Source: Bacillus sp. SJS
Lineage (GTDB): Bacteria; Bacillota; Bacilli; Bacillales; Bacillaceae
Assembly (NCBI RefSeq): GCF_000732485.2
Contig: NZ_JAQV02000023.1
Coordinates: forward strand, 58,506-122,505
Direction: 5' to 3'
Length of the DNA: 64,000 nucleotides
Each line of letters starts with the position of its first letter. Positions within the stretch are counted from its first letter, which is position 1. The notes under the pieces were generated by a model. That model was not told where the DNA came from. It did no database searches and was given only the letters and a program-made list of their open reading frames with translations. Both the position numbers and the translations under genes were made by a program. Shown here one piece after another: positions 59,763-64,000 of this stretch.

Positions 59763-60821
59763 TTATTTCCAGCCGGCCTCATTAAACAGCTTCACGGCAT
59801 CGGCATTGTTCTTCCCAAGCTCTGACAATTGAAGATCCTGGGCTTTAAAATTACCCCATGATTTAAGCAATTCAGATGGCTGTACATCGGGATTGACCGG
59901 GTACTCATAATTAGCTTCGGCAAATTTGCCCTGCGCCTCTTTACCGGATAGGAATTCCATTAATTTTACTGCATTCTCTTTGTTTTTTGCGTGCTTCGTA
60001 AGCCCAATTCCGCTGACATTTACATGGGTGCCGTCTGTTTCCTGATTCGGGAAGAAAACGCCAACCTTTTCAGCAACTTTAACCTCTTCAGGATCCTCGG
60101 AATTCAACATAACACCCACATAATAAGTGTTCATAATCGCAACGTCACCCTCACCCGCAACGATTGCCCTTGCCTGATCGCGGTCATTTCCCTGCGGACT
60201 TCTCGCCAAGTTACTCACAATCCCTTTAGCCCATGATTTCGCTTTTTCTTCTCCGTTTAATGAGATAAAGGATGCTAAAAGTGATTGATTGTATACATTA
60301 TCAGCCGGACGAACAAGCACCTTGCCCTTCCATTCAGGCTCAGTCAGATTTTCATAGGTAGACAATTGATCCGGATTAACGCGATCCTTGGAGTACACAA
60401 TAACGCGGGCTCTTTTCGTTAAACCATACCATTCCTTCTCCTTGTCCATTAAGTTCTCAGGAACGTTCGCGGCAAGCGTTTTGCTTTCCACAGGCTGAAG
60501 CAGGTTTTTCTCCTTAGCCCAATGCAGTCTTCCGGCATCAGAAGTTAAAAATAGATCGCCCTGAGTAGCCTCGCCTTCTCTGGAAAGACGCTCAATTAAT
60601 TCATTTTCTTCCCCTTTTACTACATTTACTTTAATTCCTGTCTGCTTTGTAAACTCCGCATAAAGGGCATCATCCGTTTCATAATGACGGCTCGTATATA
60701 AGTTGACTTCCCCTTTTTTTTCTGACCCGGATCCTTCTGTATTTGCTCCGCATCCAGCAAGAATTCCAAGCAGCAAAATGGAAATAAGAGCGAAGACCTG
60801 TAACCTCATTTTTTTTATCAT
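59763..60821 (-). CDS. fbpA: Iron(III) ABC transporter substrate-binding lipoprotein (FbpA-like)
   Basis: The 352-residue protein has a lipoprotein signal with lipobox ILAGC (Cys24). The mature part is an extracellular solute-binding family 1 protein like FbpA/FutA: EVNLYTSRHYETDD at the start, and IMNTYYVGVML with the paired Tyr residues that bind ferric iron in the family. It is first in the operon, right behind a promoter with a Fur box. Confidence 0.9.
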   Translation of the reverse strand: MIKKMRLQVFALISILLLGILAGCGANTEGSGSEKKGEVNLYTSRHYETDDALYAEFTKQTGIKVNVVKGEENELIERLSREGEATQGDLFLTSDAGRLHWAKEKNLLQPVESKTLAANVPENLMDKEKEWYGLTKRARVIVYSKDRVNPDQLSTYENLTEPEWKGKVLVRPADNVYNQSLLASFISLNGEEKAKSWAKGIVSNLARSPQGNDRDQARAIVAGEGDVAIMNTYYVGVMLNSEDPEEVKVAEKVGVFFPNQETDGTHVNVSGIGLTKHAKNKENAVKLMEFLSGKEAQGKFAEANYEYPVNPDVQPSELLKSWGNFKAQDLQLSELGKNNADAVKLFNEAGWK

Positions 60822-60852
60822 TCGAGTGCTTCTCCTTTATGTAAAAATGTTC

Positions 60853-60871
60853 AATAATGATTTTCATTCTC
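60853..60871 (-). promoter_or_regulatory. Fur box of the iron operon
   Basis: AATAATGATTTTCATTCTC matches 16 of 19 of the Fur consensus GATAATGATTATCATTATC. It lies just after the -10, 32 to 50 bases before the fbpA start, where Fur would block transcription. Confidence 0.8.
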
Positions 60872-60873
60872 AA

Positions 60874-60902
60874 TTATTATTGATAACCCTTTTCATGTCA
60901 AT
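60874..60902 (-). promoter_or_regulatory. SigA promoter of the iron operon
   Basis: On the minus strand TTGACA (60902-60897), 17-base spacer, AATAAT (60879-60874). The Fur box starts three bases downstream. Confidence 0.75.
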
Positions 60903-61120
60903 CCTAAAATGTTCGTTCAGCCATAAGTTTTACTCTCCCCGCGAGATGGAATTTTCAAGTAACCTCGATTTTCATGCGAATCAGTCAAATAAATCCGGTT
61001 TTTACCATTCGAAAAATAAATTAAGATTCTAAATTCCCATAAGTTTCACATATTCTTTAGCATATGCCCTGTATTTTAACAGGAAAGTTTACGCAATCCC
61101 TTGTCCCTGTTGACTTTTTA

Positions 61121-61149
61121 GCATATTACTGCAACCAAGCTAATAGAAT
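61121..61149 (+). promoter_or_regulatory. SigE promoter of usd-spoIIID
   Basis: GCATATT (61121-61127) fits KMATATT exactly; after 14 bases AATAGAAT (61142-61149) matches 6 of 8 of CATACAMT. spoIIID is transcribed by SigE in B. subtilis. Between 60905 and 61120 I see nothing else that I can support. Confidence 0.65.
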
Positions 61150-61188
61150 GTTACAAACCTAACAAAGAGAGTGTTTGAGGTGAGGATC

Positions 61189-61263
61189 GTGGCTGTTTAT
61201 TGTGAATCCACCAGCGGAAGCATCTTTAGAGTACATTCCATCCCAGCAGCTGATGTCTCTTAA
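61189..61263 (+). CDS. usd: Small upstream ORF of spoIIID (usd-like)
   Basis: A 24-codon frame from GTG 61189 to TAA 61261-61263 reads MAVYCESTSGSIFRVHSIPA and four more residues. GAGGTGAGG (61177-61185) is a strong ribosome site 3 to 6 bases before the GTG. It lies between the SigE promoter and spoIIID. In B. subtilis, translation of a small ORF called usd in this position is needed for translation of spoIIID. The peptide itself may not matter. Confidence 0.7.
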   Translation: MAVYCESTSGSIFRVHSIPAADVS

Positions 61264-61316
61264 TATGCGGGTCTCATTTCACACTTCTCACATCCATTTT
61301 AGGGAGGTCGAGTGGT

Positions 61317-61592
61317 GTGCACGATTACATCAAAGAGCGTACTATCAAGATTGGAAAGTATATCGTGGAGACTAAAAAAACAGTTCGCGTGATTGCGAAA
61401 GAGTTTGGGGTTTCCAAAAGTACTGTCCATAAAGATCTGACAGAGCGATTGCCTGAAATTAACCCGGAGCTTGCAGCAGAGGTAAAGGAAATTCTGGATT
61501 ATCATAAATCCATTCGCCATTTGAGAGGCGGAGAAGCAACAAAATTGAAGTACCGCAAGGAAGACATTCTTCATGAAGAACCAGTGAAATAA
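61317..61592 (+). CDS. spoIIID: Mother-cell sporulation regulator SpoIIID
   Basis: SpoIIID is a DNA-binding protein that activates or represses many SigE and SigK genes. The 91-residue protein has a helix-turn-helix at about 23-42 (VRVIAKEFGVSKSTVHKDL) and is nearly identical to B. subtilis up to residue 80. It starts with GTG at 61317, 8 bases after AGGGAGGT. The usd-like frame precedes it by 53 bases. No clear terminator is seen before mbl. Confidence 0.96.
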   Translation: MHDYIKERTIKIGKYIVETKKTVRVIAKEFGVSKSTVHKDLTERLPEINPELAAEVKEILDYHKSIRHLRGGEATKLKYRKEDILHEEPVK

Positions 61593-61741
61593 GCGTATCT
61601 TTGTAAATCCAATCCCATCTAAAAATGTGTAGATTCTTTACCAAATAACACCTATTATTTGTATTATGTGATACAATATGTAATTAGGTGCAATTATGGA
61701 TATACACGGGAATCGTGATTTGCAAGGAGGAAAAGGGAACA

Positions 61742-62743
61742 ATGTTTGCAAGGGACATAGGAATCGACCTCGGTACAGCCAACGTACTGATACATGTTAA
61801 AGGGAAAGGGATCGTGCTGAACGAACCTTCCGTTGTCGCGATGGACCGCAATACAGGAAAAGTGCTGGCAGTCGGCGAAGAAGCAAGAAGAATGGTAGGA
61901 CGTACGCCTGGGAACATTGTTGCCATCCGTCCGTTAAAAGATGGAGTCATTGCAGATTTTGAAGTGACGGAAGCGATGCTGAAGCACTTCATTAACAAGC
62001 TCAATCTTAAAGGTGTTTTTTCGAAACCGCGCATGCTGATTTGCTGCCCAACGAACATCACTTCTGTTGAACAGAAAGCGATCAGGGAAGCAGCTGAAAA
62101 AAGCGGCGGCAAAAACGTTTTCCTGGAAGAAGAGCCTAAGGTTGCCGCAATCGGCGCCGGAATGGATATCTTCCAGCCAAGCGGAAATATGGTTGTGGAT
62201 ATAGGCGGTGGAACAACGGATATCGCTGTGCTTTCCATGGGCGATATCGTCACCGCCTCTTCCATTAAGATGGCAGGGGACAAGTTCGATACAGAAATCC
62301 TCAATCATATCAAACGAGAGTACAAGCTTCTGATTGGAGAGCGTACTGCCGAAGATATTAAGATTAAGGTAGCAACGGTATTCCCAGGCGCACGTCAAGA
62401 AGAAATCGCAATTCGCGGCCGTGACATGGTAAGCGGTTTGCCAAGAACGATTACTGTTACATCCAAAGAAATTGAACAAGCCCTAAAAGAATCCGTTGCC
62501 GTAATCGTCCAGGCAGCTAAAGGCGTGTTGGAACGCACACCGCCTGAGCTGTCTGCTGACATAATCGACCGCGGGATCATCCTGACAGGGGGCGGAGCCC
62601 TTCTGAACGGAATCGATCAGCTAATGGCTGAAGAACTAAAGGTGCCAGTGCTTGTCGCAGAAAATCCAATGGACTGTGTTGCCATTGGAACAGGAATTAT
62701 GCTCGACAACGTGGACCGTCTTGCAAAAAGAAAAATTATGTAA
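61742..62743 (+). CDS. mbl: Actin-like cell-shape protein Mbl
   Basis: Mbl is an MreB-type actin that moves with the wall-synthesis machinery and guides cylindrical growth. The 333-residue protein starts MFARDIGIDLGTANVLIHVKG (phosphate 1 loop split as DLGTAN), and has VVDIGGGTTDIAV (phosphate 2) and ILTGGGALLNG (adenosine loop). ATG at 61742 follows AAGGAGG; the open frame upstream is the leader. An extended -10 (TGATACAAT, about 61669-61677) may be its promoter. Placement after spoIIID matches B. subtilis mbl rather than mreB or mreBH. Confidence 0.96.
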   Translation: MFARDIGIDLGTANVLIHVKGKGIVLNEPSVVAMDRNTGKVLAVGEEARRMVGRTPGNIVAIRPLKDGVIADFEVTEAMLKHFINKLNLKGVFSKPRMLICCPTNITSVEQKAIREAAEKSGGKNVFLEEEPKVAAIGAGMDIFQPSGNMVVDIGGGTTDIAVLSMGDIVTASSIKMAGDKFDTEILNHIKREYKLLIGERTAEDIKIKVATVFPGARQEEIAIRGRDMVSGLPRTITVTSKEIEQALKESVAVIVQAAKGVLERTPPELSADIIDRGIILTGGGALLNGIDQLMAEELKVPVLVAENPMDCVAIGTGIMLDNVDRLAKRKIM

Positions 62744-62749
62744 AACTCT

Positions 62750-62786
62750 ATGGCCTGATTCTGAACGGAATCAGGCCATTTTTTTA
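62750..62786 (+). terminator. Terminator of mbl
   Basis: A 12-bp stem ATGGCCTGATTC/GAATCAGGCCAT followed by T7. Confidence 0.92.
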
Positions 62787-62794
62787 GAGTTCGG

Positions 62795-62824
62795 TTGACA
62801 GCATACAAAATAAAAGCTTACAAT
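62795..62824 (+). promoter_or_regulatory. SigA promoter of the second TetR gene
   Basis: TTGACA (62795-62800), 18-base spacer, TACAAT (62819-62824). The operator abuts the -10. Confidence 0.75.
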
Positions 62825-62840
62825 CTTATCATATGATAAG
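62825..62840 (+). promoter_or_regulatory. Operator 1 of the second TetR regulator
   Basis: CTTATCATATGATAAG is a perfect 16-base palindrome directly after the -10. The same arms recur at 63489-63504. Confidence 0.75.
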
Positions 62841-62862
62841 GAACAGAAGGGAAGGCAAATGA

Positions 62863-63468
62863 ATGGCACCCAAGCAAAATACCGCAGCCGAAATGGGAGA
62901 TACACGAAGAAACATTATTAAGGCAGCGGAAGGTTTATTCATGGAATACGGGTACCGCGCCATCTCAACCCGCAAAATTGCAGACACCTGCGGCCTCACT
63001 CAGCCAGCCCTTTATCACCATTTTCCCAACAAAAAAAGCCTCTACGTTGAAGTCGTAAAGAATTACTTATACGAAATGCAAACAGGACTGGAGCGGATCA
63101 TTAAGCGGCATCCAGATCTCGAAGACTCTTTATACCGGGTTACCCGCTACATCATTTTGCACCAGCCGAAAAAGCTAAGCCAAATGTTTCACGATATTGA
63201 ATATGAAATGACCGTTGAAGATCAAATGATGATCAGCCAATGCTGGAGCGAAGCCTATCAAATACCGATTTCATCTATTTTTGAACGCGCAGCAGCAGAA
63301 GGAACCCTTAAGGATCCGGATTCTCTAAAGGCAACCACATCCATTTACTCTCACATTTTTATGAGTATGCTCAGCCACCCGCTGCCAGGCGACAGCAAAA
63401 CACTCGATCAGCGGGCAAGACTATATACAGAAGTAATCCTGCGCGGACTCTCAGTGGAAAATATGTAA
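62863..63468 (+). CDS. TetR/AcrR family transcriptional regulator
   Basis: The 201-residue protein has the TetR DNA-binding domain at about 13-60: IIKAAEGLFMEYGYRAISTRKIAD and GLTQPALYHHFPNKKSLYVEV, with the typical recognition helix QPALYHHF. The C-terminal part (70-200) is the ligand domain, with no likeness that would name the ligand. GAAGGGAAGG precedes the ATG. Its promoter carries a perfect palindrome and the next gene carries a variant of it, so autoregulation and control of the next gene are likely. Confidence 0.88.
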   Translation: MAPKQNTAAEMGDTRRNIIKAAEGLFMEYGYRAISTRKIADTCGLTQPALYHHFPNKKSLYVEVVKNYLYEMQTGLERIIKRHPDLEDSLYRVTRYIILHQPKKLSQMFHDIEYEMTVEDQMMISQCWSEAYQIPISSIFERAAAEGTLKDPDSLKATTSIYSHIFMSMLSHPLPGDSKTLDQRARLYTEVILRGLSVENM

Positions 63469-63488
63469 GTCCAGCAGCATGCCCCTTG

Positions 63489-63504
63489 CTTATCAATCGA
63501 TAAG
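63489..63504 (+). promoter_or_regulatory. Operator 2, upstream of the downstream hypothetical gene
   Basis: CTTATCAATCGATAAG has the same CTTATC/GATAAG arms as operator 1 around a different 4-base centre, 38 bases before the next start codon. Confidence 0.65.
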
Positions 63505-63541
63505 GAGAAATAAAAAGTAGACGCCAAACGGAGGAGAGACC

Positions 63542-63946
63542 ATGAACGAAAGCCTTGATTTCCCTTACTTCAAAGGACAAAAAATAACCAAGCTCGAAAA
63601 CGGCAAACCCCTCCCGTTGATCCTGCATTTCTCCAACGGAGGCCTCGTCATCGAATGCCCATGGAGACTCAAAAAAGACGGGCGCATCACCGTCGGCCAA
63701 ACCGACTTCCAAACTGCCGGCACCGCCGGAGAATACTTAGATAAACTCAACACCCTGCTCGCCGGTCAGGAAATCCACAGCATTTGCTGGTGGAAGGAAG
63801 CTGAAATCCTTCGCGTCACCACAGAAAACCAAGCCGTACTCGACATCTTCCACAACAGCGCATCCTTCGAAGGCTGGGAACTATTCGGCGACAACGACTT
63901 TTCCTTCATCTCACTGCCAGGTGGAGAAGTGGAGAATATATCTTAA
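63542..63946 (+). CDS. Hypothetical protein, possibly DUF6188-like
   Basis: The 134-residue soluble protein has LPLILHFSNGGLVIECPWRLKKDG, ILRVTTENQAVLDIF and a closing FEGWELFGDNDFSFISLPGGE. This layout (two half-repeats with an acidic G-x-L-x-I-E core and an end E-x-W-E-L...PGG) resembles DUF6188-type small proteins, which often act as immunity or housekeeping proteins of unknown role. GGAGGAG precedes the ATG. It appears controlled by the TetR regulator upstream. Confidence 0.65.
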   Translation: MNESLDFPYFKGQKITKLENGKPLPLILHFSNGGLVIECPWRLKKDGRITVGQTDFQTAGTAGEYLDKLNTLLAGQEIHSICWWKEAEILRVTTENQAVLDIFHNSASFEGWELFGDNDFSFISLPGGEVENIS

Positions 63947-64000
63947 GTATGGAGCTGAACAGGGGACGTGGACTGTTTGGCTTTTTTTTTGCACTGACCC

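Noticed and set aside
63947..64000. Gene or element at the right edge
   Set aside because: Only the start of a GCACTGACCC repeat after a T-run is visible; it is cut by the window end, so I do not annotate it as a full feature.

Overview
The window is a stretch of a Gram-positive, endospore-forming Bacillaceae chromosome. This rests on the gene order (pyrG-ywjG-spo0F-fbaA-fsa-murAB-glpX-rho-rpmE-tdk, racA/ywkD, prfA-prmC-spoIIR-ywlBCDEFG-glyA-upp-atp, ywzB-ywmB-murAA-spoIID-spoIIQ-spoIIID-mbl), which follows Bacillus subtilis closely, and on sporulation genes with recognisable SigF, SigE and SigH promoters. Differences from B. subtilis are an 11-gene nuo operon, an extra atpZ gene, a Fur-controlled Fbp-type iron transporter and several regulator cassettes. 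I cannot name the species; a Bacillus/Metabacillus-like organism fits.

Layout. 1-9.8 kb: end of pyrG, ywjG, spo0F, central carbon genes (fbaA, fsa, glpX), murAB, rho, rpmE, tdk. 9.8-12.8 kb: an AIM24-family gene, a repeat-rich gap, then a minus-strand group (membrane protein, ywkD, racA). 13-20.4 kb: translation termination (prfA, prmC), NUDIX, spoIIR, GNAT, ywlC with a cluster of DnaA boxes, mntP, ywlE, rpiB, ywlG. 20.4-22.7 kb: a glycosidase gene remnant and a TetR cassette with two matching operators. 23-27.6 kb: glyA behind a PurR operator, upp, a secreted subtilase. 27.8-35.1 kb: the ATP synthase operon atpZIBEFHAGDC. 35.1-38.3 kb: small hypothetical genes. 38.3-48.9 kb: nuoABCDHIJKLMN without nuoEFG. 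49-55.3 kb: ywzB, ywmB, murAA, spoIID, a VanZ/GNAT pair, spoIIQ. 55.4-60.9 kb: oxidoreductase, GNAT and the Fbp iron ABC operon. 61-64 kb: usd-spoIIID, mbl, and a second TetR cassette with two matching operators.

The genes serve growth (cell wall precursors, respiration, ATP synthesis, nucleotide salvage) and the sporulation programme (Spo0F phosphorelay, RacA anchoring, SpoIIR signalling, SpoIID/SpoIIQ engulfment, SpoIIID mother-cell regulation). Intergenic regions carry several dispersed repeat families. The most unusual are arrays of degenerate 20-21 nt phrases at four separate intergenic loci, each with its own core motif but the same helical-turn-like period.
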